Positions 1 through 11,199 of a stretch of 58,633 nt of DNA are shown here, one piece after another. How positions within the stretch are numbered: the stretch's first letter is position 1; every line of letters starts with the position of its first letter. The stretch is from Diplocarpon mali. Taxonomy: Eukaryota > Ascomycota > Leotiomycetes > Helotiales > Drepanopezizaceae. The notes beneath the pieces are model-generated. The model saw only the letters and a list, made by a program, of their open reading frames with translations, searched no databases and was not told where the DNA came from. The DNA is taken from assembly GCA_024741835.1 (NCBI GenBank), contig JAENRP010000279.1, positions 389 through 59,021 on the forward strand, given 5' to 3'. Position numbers and translations under genes: made by a program.

Positions 1-31
1 AAGCAGCTTCCCTCGCTAAACCGGCCTCCAG

Positions 32-574
32 CTCTGGGCCAACGCGTACAAGGACAACCTCCGCCTCTACAACGCCCGGATGCACTACTACAAGGCCACC
101 GGTAGCCTCGACGCCAAGGACATGTCCGACCAGGACGCCGCCATCTACGCCGATGAGAACAACATCAACGACCCCGCCGACGCCCAGCTCATGAGCGAGT
201 CGGCCGCCCTCCTCCCCGACGAGGACGCCGAGGGCGAGCTCGACCGCGAGCCCACGCCGCCCACGCCGCCCCCCAAGACCCCCAAGGTCAAGAGCGGCGC
301 GCGCAAGACCAAGGCGGCCAAGCACCACACGCCCGCCGTGCCCGCCTCGCCCGAGGCCATCGTGCCCCCCCCCAGCACGAGCAGCATCGTGCCCCCCCGG
401 CCGGCGGAGCGGGAGCGGGAGCGGGAACGGGAGCGGGAGCGGAGCAGCCCGGAGAAGAAGCGCAAGCGGAGCAGCAAGAGGGAGGAGCTCGTCGCCGAGA
501 AGGAGGAGCTGGCCGTCGAGACGCCCAAGAGCGCGCCGAAGCCGCGCAAGAAGAAGGCCAAGGCGGACTCTTAA
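32..574 (+). CDS. C-terminal part of a probable HMG-box nuclear protein (5' end outside window)
   Basis: The frame is closed upstream by a TAA at 17-19 that sits in a branch-point-like CTAAAC, followed by CAG at 29-31, so I read 1-31 as the end of an intron and 32 as the start of the last exon. The first residues (LWANAYKDNLRLYNARMHYY) resemble the third helix of an HMG box, with the usual spacing of W and Y residues. The rest is low complexity: an acidic stretch, a Pro/Thr-rich linker, an (RE)n run and a Lys/Arg-rich tail with several possible nuclear localisation signals (SPEKKRKRSSKR, KPRKKKAK). If the HMG assignment is right, it would bend DNA non-specifically or act as a chromatin or transcription factor. 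The box itself is almost entirely outside the window, so another helical nuclear protein remains possible. Stop codon TAA at 572-574. Confidence 0.45.
   Translation, partial: LWANAYKDNLRLYNARMHYYKATGSLDAKDMSDQDAAIYADENNINDPADAQLMSESAALLPDEDAEGELDREPTPPTPPPKTPKVKSGARKTKAAKHHTPAVPASPEAIVPPPSTSSIVPPRPAERERERERERERSSPEKKRKRSSKREELVAEKEELAVETPKSAPKPRKKKAKADS
407..443 (+). repeat. GAGCGG hexanucleotide repeat encoding an (RE)n run
   Basis: About six tandem copies of GAGCGG, one with an A substitution, lie inside the coding exon and encode alternating Glu-Arg. Because the unit is 6 bp, changes in copy number keep the frame. Confidence 0.85.
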
Positions 575-585
575 GCCGGGCTCGG

Positions 586-680
586 GTCTCTCTCTCTGTC
601 TCTCTCTCTGTCTCTGTCTCTGTCTCTGTCTCTCCCCCCCTCTCTCTCCCTCTGTCTCTGTCTCTCCCCCTCTCCCCGTC
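586..680. repeat. TCTCTG/TC microsatellite just after the stop codon
   Basis: Nearly pure pyrimidine-G repeat (TCTCTG and TCTGTC units broken by short C runs) starting about 10 bases after the upstream stop codon, so it would lie in the 3' UTR. Confidence 0.85.
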
Positions 681-818
681 CGCATCTGTCTGGCCCTGAT
701 ATCCTTTCCTGCGCTCTTGATATCGAGGCTCTCCATGCCCGCGTTGCCCGGCCTTGCGCTGCTCGTAACTGGAGTGCGCTCGCGACGTGGGCGACTCTGC
801 TGTTCCGGTGGCGGAACC

Positions 819-850
819 GTGTGTGTGTGTGTGCGTGTGTGCGTGTGTGT
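819..850. repeat. GT dinucleotide microsatellite
   Basis: GT repeat of about 15 units interrupted by two GC steps. No gene is recognisable around it. Confidence 0.85.
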
Positions 851-2809
851 CGACTTTTTCCTTCTCTTCATCTCCGGCTGCGCGAGCAGAGCCAAACCAC
901 GCACGCGTAGATGTTGCTACCTGTCCATGGGCTGGGACGCGCTGGAGGGGGGATCAGCATGAGTGGACGGGGTTCTCGCTCCGGGTCTGCCGTGGCTTGT
1001 AATGTATGATGTATGGCACGAAATGGCGAGGGATGGGGGGTGCGGGTGCATCTGGTGTAGCTAGGGTTTGGCGCGCGATGCGAGCGTAGGCAAGGCGCGG
1101 CCAGCCGTCCCGCGCTGCGCAATTCACAATCCTGACCCCGTGAAAGATCTGGTGCCCTGTGCCGTGCAAGACTGTGTACCGGGCTCCCTGACGCGGGCGA
1201 GCGAATCCGTCCTGCCCCTCGCGGGATTGCATGTACAGTAGATAATCCGCCCTTCCACGACTCCCCCAGCAGCATCCCCGACGCCCTCGCGCAGTGCACG
1301 CGCCGCAACGGCGTGCCTCTACAGGGCACTTTCCCAGGGGCAGGCCTGGTGTTCTGCGAGGGTGTCTGCCGACGGGGGCGCTGGCCGGGGCTGTCTCGTA
1401 GGGAAAGGCTTTTTTCTTGTTTCTATTTTCTATTTTCTATTTTGTATTTTCCTTTTTCTCTTCCTTTCTTTCCTCTCTTCTCTCTTCTCTTCCTGCTCTC
1501 TTCTCTCTTCTCCTTCTCTCTATCCACATGCATCCCCCCAGCCCATGTAGCCACCGCGTCTCGCTCCGGCTCCTCCGGCGCATGCTCCGCGGCGTCGCGC
1601 AGACCTGCTGGGAGGACAGCGGGAGAGGAAGACGCGGGGCCGCTCTCACCGTGTCGCCGGCCGGCGTGGCGCCTCGCTTCTCTGTTGACCCTGTCTGCCC
1701 CCCCCTCCGAACGACGGGTTCTCACGCCCAGCATGGTGGGTTCGGAGACACCTCTGGGATGAGAGCGAGAGGAGGAGGAGGAGGTGGGTGTGTCTTCTCT
1801 TACAGCGGAGACTGTCGCGCGCAGACTATATCCAGACACCTCGTCCCGTGGCCTGGACGCTTTTTCCCGCGCGACATCTCGCTCGGGAACCGGGTGGTGC
1901 AGAGGCGTCGCGGAGGGGGTTCGTAGGCGAGCTCGCTGGCGACGGTACCTGGCGGCTTCTCCGGGGATGGAGGGGAGGGGGGTTGGTTCAGGTGTATACG
2001 GCTGTGATACCGGCCTGGCCCTCGGTAGAAGGGCAGACGTTGCAATACATCTATACCTGACGGTCTCGTGTCCTCCATTTCACGGTGGGATATATCGATG
2101 CCGGCACCGCACCTACGCAGATAGACGAGAGAGAGAACCCCCGCCGGAGAAACCACCGAGAGGCTGTAACCACCCCTTCGGATGGACAGGCGTAGGTCAC
2201 TCTACGTCCAGGAGGGTGTGTCCCTGAGCCCAGCTTTCCCTTCCCCCACGCCGTGACGGCCCAGTCAGGTCCCCGATGGGGGTCCCGGTCGGAGGAATGG
2301 GCGGACACCTCGAGGTTCGTAGGAGGGTCTATCAAATCGCTAGATATGACGGCACGACAGACCTTGAACATGCGTGCGAAGCGGTTCGCGTTGGCCGACG
2401 CAACTCACGCGCGGCCAGAGGAGTGTTGGTATGTTGAATCTGTACTATTCTGCTCCATGTTGACGGACTTGTTTAGCCGCGTCGCTAAGCGAGGGGAATG
2501 CGCATGGCGAGGGAGCGCAGAGGGAAATTCCCATCACGACTCATCGTACTCATTCTCTTTCGCAACGACTCATCGATGAGGATATCAATTTCTCCCTTCG
2601 GCTCCCGATACATGGGCAGTGATACTTACCCTGCGAGCTGGGCTAGCCGCGACCAGGTTTTGGACGAGCGCCGATGTCGCGAACCACCGGCGTTCGTTCA
2701 TCGCGACCACTCTCTCGCCGCTGTCTCAGCGGCGGTCACACGTATCCGGCACAGAGACCTACTGGAGATTCAGCTTCAACGCGGCCTAGGTTCGCTCGTA
2801 GGAAGCGCG

Positions 2810-4077
2810 ATGGCGTCTGCCGCATCTACCCCGTCAAACGACAATATTATCAAGGTTCCTTTCGAGGATGAAGATCCGAAACGTATCGACGAGCGGGGGC
2901 AGAAATTCAACATTCATAGACGGGACAAGGTGACTCCTAATGAACAAATGAAGATCCGAACCGTATCAACGAGCGGGGGCAGAAATTCAACATTCATAGA
3001 CGGGACAAGGTGACTCCTAATGAACAAATGAAGATCCGAACCGTATCAACGAGCGGGGGCAGAAATTCAACATTCATAGACGGGACAAGGTGACTCCTAA
3101 TGAACAAATGAAGATCCGAAACGTGTCGCCGAGCGGGGGCAGAAATTCAACATTCATAGACGGGACAAGGTGAGTCCTCATGAATAATCAAGATTCTCAG
3201 CGACAAGAAGCGACAACCCTGACTGACACGGGCTTTCCTTGCGTGGGAGGATCCGGATGACCAAAAGGAGCACGAATACGGACAGAGCTGGACGGTCCAT
3301 AGAAAATCAACCACAACAGTTGATTTCGCGATCAAGGCTACAGGGCAGAGCGCAAAGCCGAGGAAATGGGGCTGCAAGGAAAGGGGCATCGCGACCAGGT
3401 CAAGCTGCGAAGAGCTCGAGGATGCACACAAGATACAACAGAAGCCAGGTTGTGCAAAGAGGGTGACTGACAAGGTCGGGCTAGACCATAGCTCCTCGGA
3501 TCCAAGTATTACATCCAAGCCGACTTTTGTGGCGGAATCAGCCCTGATCTCCCGAGATTGTCTCGTACAAGCAGGTTCTGGAGCAGTACGCTGATATCGA
3601 GATCAGAGTTGTCGAGATCAGAGTTGATCGCCGAGCAATGCACTTCAACTTTGACGGTGTAGATTCGCATGGCAAACATTTCGCACGTCTTCAAGAGTTC
3701 TAGGCTGTTTAGATCCAAGCAAGAAGTATGGAAACGCGTGAGCCGAAATCAGACGCGCGACTAGCTATGAAGGGGGTATCAAACGCCCGGTTCTCAGGAC
3801 AGGCGAGGATGCCGAGGAGGTTGAAGAAGAGAATGAGAAATCTGGTGGTGAAGATTACGGGGATACTATGGGGAAGACAGTCGATGAGGCTGAATGGCAG
3901 GATGAGTACGACGATAATGAGCGAGGTCATGGGGGAAATGGCAGAGATGGAAGACTTTCGCAAGTACCAGAGGGAATGGAAACCGACCCGGATACCGACC
4001 TGTCTCCCGAGAAGTCCTACGAAGAGGGCCCGGGCAAGCCCAGCCCAGAGGTTCCAAAATACCGGATGAAGAGATAG
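2810..4077 (+). CDS. Putative multi-exon hypothetical protein containing a minisatellite (model incomplete)
   Basis: The family is not recognised. Three stretches look coding on this strand. An ATG at 2810 opens about 41 residues with an acidic segment (VPFEDEDPKRIDERG), ending at a donor-like AAG/GTGACT at 2931-2932. A second stretch at about 3247-3590 contains DPDDQKEHEYGQSW and is rich in Lys and Ser. The third, at about 3781-4077, is strongly acidic (EDAEEVEEENEKSGGEDYGD, then DEAEWQDEYDDNERG) and stops at TAG 4075-4077. The frames of these blocks differ and stops lie between them, so introns or decay must intervene. An 80-bp tandem repeat covers the first donor site. The intron between the first and second blocks might end at the AG before 3249, after a CTGAC at about 3220. 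I cannot decide whether this is a live gene with long introns or a damaged one. Confidence 0.3.
2868..3187. repeat. 80-bp minisatellite, four tandem copies
   Basis: Copies begin at 2868, 2948, 3028 and 3108, an exact 80-bp period. Copies 2 and 3 are identical, copy 1 differs from them at two positions, and copy 4 carries further changes near its start and end. Each copy contains a splice-donor-like ACAAG/GTGACT; in the last copy this is the stronger GTGAGT. Confidence 0.95.
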
Positions 4078-4674
4078 GAGATACACCTCACAACTGGATG
4101 CCCGCCTGTCCGGATCCCTACGTTCACAAGAGAAGCGGGAGCAAGAACATGGCAGCTTTGTTTTTCATAGTTGATTGGGTGGCTACGATACCCAGGCGTC
4201 TGGGAGCATACAACGGTTTAGCGTTGCTGTGCTTTTTGCGCCTCGAGAGCGGTGATTGTTCGGGAGTTGTGGTTGCGAAGGGAGGGGGTTTGGCTACCCC
4301 GAACCTGTATCAAGACCTGGAATATAAACAAGAGGCCTTGGGTATGCTCTGCATGCTTGGCGATGATTCAGCCGTAGAAGATGCCATCGAATTCGAATGG
4401 AACGAACCTTCGAAGCAATGAGACTCGAAGATTTGATAGCAATGCAAAGGGCCTTTTTATGTGGTTGCATGTCGGAGGTGTTGAAAAGGGGAGAGAAGAA
4501 ATCAAAGTAGAACTAAGCCTCATTGAGACACAGGCCAGTGCAGCTCTGAGCCGACGTCATGCCCGAGCGGATTTCATCCTTCTCCAGTCTTGCCGCAAGC
4601 TCTAGCTCGTCCCAGCTTTAAACGGCCCGTACCAATTTGCTACTTAATTGTCTCAAACTACCCACACATCCATC
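4078..4674. other. Spacer upstream of the cytochrome b5 reductase gene
   Basis: It contains a 107-codon open frame at 4098-4421 with no recognisable motif and probably not a gene. The last 100 bases before the next ATG are likely the reductase promoter and 5' UTR. Confidence 0.5.
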
Positions 4675-5843
4675 ATGTTTGCCAGACAAGCCTTCAGAGC
4701 GGCTCAGCCATTGAGAACAGTAAGCGGCTCCTGCTGTGCAGCTCCATTGACCACGCAGCTTCACAGCCTTCAAAGCCAAAAAGCTGACCTTTTTATTCAG
4801 CAAACTCGACGATATGCCACCGAACCATCCAGCGGGGGATCGAACACGCTCCTGTACGCTGGAGTAGCGACTCTGCTCGCAGGTGGCGGATACTATTTCT
4901 ACAGTCAAGGAGACAATGCTGCGAAGGTCAAGGACGCGGCAAAGGAAGCCGAAGCCAAAGCAAAGGCTGCTGTTGATGCTGCAAAGGCCAAAGTTGGGGG
5001 GGCTGCGGCAAAGTCTGCCTTCACCGGGGGCGATCAAGGTTTCATCAGCCTGAAGCTGGACAGCGTCGAGACCGTCAGCCACAACACCAAGAAGTTCCGG
5101 TTTGCTCTGCCAGAGAGCGATCAAGTCAGCGGTCTTCACGTCGCCTCCGCGCTTCTCACCAAGTACAAAGGTCCCGGGGCGGAGAAACCGGCGATCAGGC
5201 CTTATACCCCGGTGAACGATGAGGGTGCGTAGTTCTGCCAGATAAGAGTACCGATTGCTGACTTTCCGAAGACGAGACGGGGTTCCTCGATTTGCTGGTA
5301 AAAAAGTATCCGAATGGAGTGATGTCCGGGCACATGCACGAAATGATCCCCGGTCAGACTCTTGACTTCAAGGGCCCCATCCCCAAATATCCGTACAGTG
5401 CAAACAAGCATAACCACGTTGCACTGATAGCCGGAGGCACCGGAATCACTCCCATGTACCAAATTGCTCGTGCTATCTTCAACAACCCAGATGATAAGAC
5501 CAAGGTGACCCTCGTGTTCGCCAATGTCACTGAAGAGGACATCCTGCTGAAGAAGGAGTTGGCAGATCTGGAGAATACCTATCCCCAGCGATTCAGAGCA
5601 TTCTACGTTCTGGACAAGCCAGCGAAGGGATGGACTGGCTCGACTGGATACATCACCAAGGAGCTCTTGAAGACGGTCCTGCCGGAGCCAAAGGAGGAGA
5701 ACATCAAGATCTTCGTGTGCGGCCCACCTCCGCTCTACAAGGCGATTTCTGGTGCCAAGGTGTCGCCTTCGAACCAGGGCGAGCTCGATGGCAGCATACT
5801 CGAGCAGTTAGGATACAGCAAGGACCAGGTCTACAAGTTTTAG
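4675..5843 (+). CDS. MCR1: NADH-cytochrome b5 reductase, mitochondrial outer membrane/intermembrane-space type
   Basis: Transfers electrons from NADH through FAD to cytochrome b5 and related acceptors; fungal Mcr1 is an outer-membrane and intermembrane-space enzyme linked to sterol synthesis and redox defence. Exons: 4675-4719, 4801-5224, 5272-5843. Introns 4720-4800 (GTAAGC, GCTGAC, TTCAG) and 5225-5271 (GTGCGT, GCTGAC, GAAG). The first intron is 81 nt and open in frame, so retention would add 27 residues; removing it gives the usual basic presequence followed by RRYATE. Spliced product is 346 residues: matrix-type presequence at 1-20, one membrane segment at about 30-47, an Ala/Lys-rich spacer to about 95, FAD motif RPYTPV at about 148-153, NADH-binding [10 protein letters not shown] at about 211-220, and [10 protein letters not shown] from Cys306. 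All hallmark motifs are intact. The Ala/Lys spacer makes it slightly longer than the usual roughly 320-330 residues. Confidence 0.95.
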
Positions 5844-6416
5844 AAGAGAGGTTGGAGTGAAGCGTGCCACGCTGTAACAACATTATCTTAGACGACAGAG
5901 GGCATAGCCTAAGACTTTGGAGGATTTGTCGGCTTGAATGAACATCGGTACCTGGCACTCAATGCATCACCCCCAGTGTACTCGTCCGAGGCCATGTGTT
6001 GGTCACGCTGTTTTACCGCTCAGTATCAAGCGCATCTCTTTCGTATTTCACTGATTCGTTGGCAGTTTACCAGGTAGAGCCAAGCCGTCATACCCGCGAC
6101 TAACCTGCCAGTGTCCTCTCTACGCCTTTCAACCATGATGCAAAAATGATGATGTCAAGCCCCCACTCTACATCTCAGCAGAATTGCAAAGCGCAACAGA
6201 CACTTACACAAGCCAAGCGAAATGGAGCTACTTGACCAACGGCAATAAGGTAACTAGGGCAATCCACTAAACCCGCAAGTCTCCCTTCGTCATGGCGGAT
6301 GCTAGTCAGTTTTTTTCCTATTCTGTTGTGTGGTTCTTGTCACTCCACGCTCTTAGAGACGCTCAACATTCCTCCACATACCTCTCCGTCTGTACAGGGC
6401 ACCACTTGAGAATAGA
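5844..6416. other. Spacer between reductase and transporter genes
   Basis: Two genes on the same strand flank this 573-bp gap. It presumably contains the reductase 3' UTR and the transporter promoter. No specific regulatory motif stands out. Confidence 0.5.
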
Positions 6417-8384
6417 ATGCAGTCATTCCTTGCCTATCGACGATTCGAACAACGCGTTCGAGATCAACATGACAGGGACAAGCAACGTGCTGAGGCGCTG
6501 AATAGAGGCGATGCGGAGAAAAGCTCTGGCAAGTCACTCGAGGATCAAAGTGCACGAGGCCACCGAGCATTTTCAGTAGACGACCGGTCCTCCAACGCAG
6601 AAGCGCGCCCCCCGCCTAACAGTCCCGACTTCCGCGACCCCGAGAAAGGAGAGCAAGCAGGAAGGGAAGAGCGCAACAGTGGGCAAGCGAATCAAGACGA
6701 CAGTGACCTCGAGAGACGAGAGACACTGGCAGCGATGAAGACAACCCAGAGTTTCGGGACGAGACTGGGCCACGCAATCACCGGCATTGAAGTGCGCGAA
6801 GTACCTGAACAGCTCTCCCAGCGCCGCTCAAGAGCAAGCCGCACCACAACCGCAGATGTGCACGGGAAAGCCGGCAGAGAGAAAGTCTTCGTCGTCGGCT
6901 ACGAGTCCGAGAAGGATCCCATGAATCCGCACAACTGGTCTTACGGCAAACGTATCGGCTGTACGATCCTCATCGCATCTATCGGCTTCATCGTCGGGTT
7001 CGCGTCTTCCGTCGACTCGGCAGCACTGACGCAAGCAGCCGAGGACTTCGGCGTAAGCGAAGTGGCGGAATCTCTCGCGACTGGACTCTTCCTTATCGGC
7101 TTCGGCTTCGGTGCACTGTTCGCTGGGCCCATCTCCGAGACTGTCGGCCGGAATCCAGTCTACATCATCACAATGGCCATCTACATGATATGGATCATGG
7201 CGTCCGCGCTGGCACCCAACATCGGTACCCAGCTCGCATTCCGCTTCCTCGCCGGTTTCTTCGGCAGCACGCCCTTGACCTGCGCCGGAGGCTCTATCTC
7301 CGACCTGTGGGGACCGATGGAGCGGGTGTACGCCTTCCCCGTCTTCGCAAACGCCGCCTTTATGGGCCCGATCTTCGGTCCCGTGGTTGGCGGTTTCGTC
7401 GGCCAGAGTAGGCTCGTGAGCTGGCGCTGGACGGAATGGATCACGCTGACCATCTCGGCCGCCATCCTCACGCTCGTCGTTCTCTTCCAGCCCGAAACCT
7501 TCGCGCCCATTCTGCTCAAGTGGAAAGCGTCCCACCTGCGGACGATCACCGGGGATGATCGCTACGTGGCCGAAGTCGAGATCCGGGCTGACCCGTTCTG
7601 GAGGAGGCTCACGCGTGCTCTGTACCGACCGTTCCTACTCACGGCGCGAGAGCCCATCGTGATCCTGTTTGCGCTGTACCTGACCGTGGTGTACATCATC
7701 CTCTTCACCTTCTTGGATGGGTACGCGTATATCTTTGGCGAAACCTACGGCTTCAGCGAAGGCATCGCCGGCCTGGCCTTCCTGGGAATAGCGGTCGGGC
7801 TGTGCCTTGCCAGCCTCTGGATCCCGCTCATTCACAAATGGGCCAAGCGCGATCTCGCGGCTCTCCAGGAGGCCCGCGGCCCGAACGCCACCTTGCCTCC
7901 CGAGAAGAGGCTCTGGTTCGCGATGTTTGGCGCGCCGGCTGTGCCTATCAGCCTGTTTTGGATGGGATGGACGAACTACCCCAGCATCTCGTACTGGAGC
8001 GGCCTCGTGGCCAGCGTGCTGTTCGGGTACGGTATTCTGTGTATTTTCATCAGCAGCTACCAGTACATCATCGATAGCTACGAGATGTACGCCGCGAGTG
8101 CGTTGGCGAGCCTGACGCTGATCCGGTACGTGGCTGCGGGTAGTATGACTGTCGTTGGGATTCCGTAAATCACCACCCCCCCTCGTCTCACCCCCAGAGA
8201 TGTCACCGGGAGGAAGCTGACTCTTGCCGGCAGCTTTTATGAGAATCTCGGCGTCCAGTATACCTTGACGATCTTGGCGTGCATCTCTGCTCTCATGGTG
8301 CCTGTTCCATACGCATTCTACTGTTACGGACCGAAGATTAGGAGCTGGTCGAAGTACGCACCGAACAAAGATGTGGAGCAATGA
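6417..8384 (+). CDS. MFS drug/polyamine-type transporter (DHA1 family)
   Basis: Probable proton-coupled plasma-membrane exporter of drugs or polyamines. Exons 6417-8164 and 8234-8384; the intron at 8165-8233 has GTAAAT, AGCTGAC and GGCAG. Splicing restores the family's C-terminal segment (FYENLGVQYTL, then VPVPYAFYCYGPKIR), giving 632 residues. The first 165 or so residues are hydrophilic and charged. The family's pre-TM1 motif NPHNWSYGKR follows, then about 12 membrane segments. GRNPVYIITM is the loop 2-3 signature and WRWTEWI sits where DHA1 proteins have their conserved Trp motif. The downstream neighbour is a Zn2Cys6 regulator in convergent orientation, with 262 bp between the coding ends. 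The ATG at 6417 is the first in a long open frame, but the N-terminus is poorly conserved in this family, so the exact start is uncertain. Substrate unknown. Confidence 0.9.
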
Positions 8385-8646
8385 GGCAGGCCGTCTGGGT
8401 AGGAGGATTGATCATAAGCGGGAATGAGGTGTGTCCGGGCAAGGTTGTTGGATAGATGGGAGTTGGGGCACGGCGCCCGGACTTGAAAAGATACCAAAGC
8501 ATATAAGAAAATAGTGTTGAAGGTACGCTTGAGACTCCTGGAAATGCAACTTGTAATTGCGTAGGTATCCGCAACCAAGACCACCCGTGTGCCAGCAACA
8601 TGCCGTGAACTCCCAAAATGCCATGGCTACATAGACAGAGCACGAA

Positions 8647-10811
8647 TCACGCCAGGATATTCCCAGATCCAGCGCCCCCCACCGCATAGGTAAACTCCTG
8701 CGCCTCCAGAATCCGCAGATACTCCGCCGCACAGCGCCACCTCCCTCCCAGCCTCCTCAAGGAGTGCCGCATCGACTCCAGCGCCATCTGGCAGCTCTCT
8801 TCACCACTCTCCCGAACCATCCAGGCGTAGTTCGCCGCGGCCGAGTACATGCAGTCCATGATGGCCGGGCTGACCCTATCCAGGTCCGGGCCGAGAGGCG
8901 TGGCGGCATTGAGCTGCTCCGCGAACTCGATGATGCTCGCTGCGACGCTGCGTAGACCCTCGCCGGCCTGGGCTTGCATGGCGGCTCCCTCGGGCGTGGT
9001 AGACGGCTGGCACCTCTCCTGCTGCTGTGCAGGGCACGAGTAGCGGTCGCAGAGGACGCAGAAGGAGCTGTAGGCGAGGGCGAGGGGGGAGGCGAGACTG
9101 AGGATGTCCTTGGAGGCGGCGACCTCGTCGTTGAGGGTGCGGATTAGGCTTGAGACGTCGGTGTACAGATCGGCCGCGGCGGCGAAGCGGTCTTTTTCTT
9201 CGGGCGCGGGCTCGCCGTAGTGGTGTTGGAGGATGCGGCCCATCATGACAGAGGCCTGGCAGAGGCGGGGGAAGGGGGAGGAGGGCTGTGGAAGGATCCG
9301 ATGTCAGTGTCACCTCATCCGAGGGATGGTTGTGGGCGCTGCGGCTGGCTTGGAAAGTGGCAGTAGCGTCGGAAGAGCTAGAGCGGGGTCTGGATGTTCT
9401 CGAGACAAACTACGAGAGGGATACGAGACGTGGGAACACTCACCTCACTGATGGGAGTACTGACTGAATGCTGAGGACTAGCGGACATCTCACCGACATC
9501 CTGGGAATTCGTCAGGCGGGGAAACGGATAGGATGACGGACTCACCCAAGCATAGTCGTGGATCGGTAATGGAGCGTCCTTCGACGGCTCCTGGCAATTG
9601 AGAATGTATCCCTGGCTACCAATGGAGACAATCCTGCAAGTCATGAGTATGTCTGAATCAAGGAGGCAAGGGAGATCTTACCTATCCGCCAGCAGCACTC
9701 CCCACCAAGTTCGAGTCCGCTCTTCTTGTTCGATCCAGGTACTCTGGAAAGGCAGTCAGCGACGCCCCATCCAAAGGGAGTTGTAGTCTTACCGGGCGCC
9801 CGAGGAGTTGCGCAGCCTCACTACTACCATTGATACCAAGCATGTTTCCATACCTGACGCACCACCCTGCAGACAGCGATGCGGCTGGATAGATGGCTTG
9901 GCCATACTCGAACCAGGTAACGAGCAGATTAGCTTGAAGTACGAGCAACGATGCAGTACCAGCCGCTTCCATCAAGGCGACGAATCGCTTGGCCGACAGG
10001 TAGACGGCGTTCTGGGAGCTTTCAATGCCGTCCTGAGGTCGGGAGGTGATGAGCTTCATGCAAAGAAATAGCAAGGCTAGATCTGGGCCAGCCTCCCACA
10101 TGGGATTTGCCATATTTCTGGTCAGGCGCTTCTGGGAGACGATGGGCATCCATTTGTGAACGGTGTCGAAATAGTTTGTGATTGTGTCTTGGACGGTAGC
10201 CCCATCACCGAGTATTTGGAGAGCATCCTGAGAGAATCAGTCTTAGCACGTGGAGACGCAACGGACATGCTCTACGAACCACCGGGATTTCGACAGTCGG
10301 CTTTGGAATGGCGATGCTTTTAGAGTCAGAGCCTGCAAACATCATCGGAGGGGGCCTTCGCTCACCCTCCATATTTAAAGGTGTTGCTATCGAGGAAAGC
10401 AAGAGCAGGAAATCTGTTTTGTATCCCTTGCCATGGGATGTCTTGCGGAGGCGTATACGAGGGAAGGTGGTGGCCCATGCTGTCCGATACTGATACCGAC
10501 ACCGCCGATGATGGCGTAGCATAAGAGGTCGACGCGCCCATGAGACAATTCCTACTATTCAAGGTTGCCTCGAGCTCCATGACCTTCATCCGCAGAGCAT
10601 TGAAGTCATCAGAAGTCGGAGCGGGAGCATCATTCGAGTAATCGCAAGCACGCTGCATCCGCTCGCACAACGAGCAAGCGGGCAGGGCTTTGTTGCATTT
10701 GCGCTTTTGCTTCCGGCATGACATGCATGCTTGGTTGGCCTTTGGGCCAAGATATTCTTGCGCTCCATGGCTATTCGGAGTTCCGCCTGGAGGGCCGTAC
10801 GAAAGAGACAT
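8647..10811 (-). CDS. Zn(II)2Cys6 fungal transcription factor
   Basis: Likely sequence-specific DNA-binding regulator in the nucleus. Seven exons on the minus strand: 10366-10811, 10283-10316, 9793-10227, 9682-9743, 9546-9633, 9444-9500 and 8647-9285. Introns are 45-55 nt except the last (158 nt), and every junction keeps frame, giving 586 residues. The zinc cluster has Cys at 29, 32, 39, 46, 49 and 56 (spacing 2-6-6-2-6) with the basic loop RKQKRKC. A short coiled-coil linker (MKVMELEATL) follows, then a fungal-specific middle homology region with IPKPTVEIP, the FDTVHKWMPI block and the hallmark RTRTWWGVLLADR, which is only in frame after splicing. Nothing key is missing. It may regulate the convergent MFS gene, a common but not universal arrangement; the sequence alone does not show this. 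Confidence 0.93.
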
Positions 10812-11199
10812 GGTCTCGTGCGGAGCGTTGGCCGCTTCGTTTTGGCACCTCGGGTGGAGGAGACGAGTTTCTGGACCAAGAATGAGGATGGGTAAGTGGG
10901 GAGACTCGAGACCAAGAAGTCCTGGGAATAGTTAACGACTCTTCTCAGGCGTATTCAAAAGAGCAAATAACTCACATTTCCTTCCAGTGATCCCATGCGA
11001 TTCTGCAGTGAGGGTTGAGCTGAGCGGCCGAAAAAGCCGCCCGTCAAGGTCGACTGTCGTCTTAGCCCCTCGGTACTTTGCCTAGTCAAAAGGTCAATTT
11101 CGACGTCCAGCCATCGACTCCTCCACGCCCCTCCAACATTCCATCCCCAGCATTGTCGGACGGCTCTCAAGGATTAGCCAGCATAAGCTGTGGCATCTG
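10812..11199. other. Spacer upstream of the Zn2Cys6 regulator
   Basis: Probable promoter and 5' UTR of the minus-strand regulator. Nothing else recognised. Confidence 0.45.

Larger units (their letters stand above)
575..2809. other. Spacer with no recognisable gene
   Basis: GC-rich sequence holding the two microsatellites above and a long pyrimidine tract at about 1410-1530. Open frames of 60-170 codons occur on both strands, but they overlap one another, are dominated by low-complexity composition (Phe/Ser/Leu from the pyrimidine tract on one strand, Lys/Arg/Glu on the other) and match nothing I know. Frames open on both strands at once are expected in GC-rich spacer. Confidence 0.6.

Noticed and set aside
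1417..1926. 169-codon frame with hydrophobic Phe/Leu start that mimics a signal peptide
   Set aside because: The hydrophobic stretch is the direct translation of a pyrimidine tract; both strands are open and nothing is family-like.
6828..7535. 235-codon frame antisense to the MFS transporter
   Set aside because: A shadow of the transporter's codon usage; acidic, with no motif.
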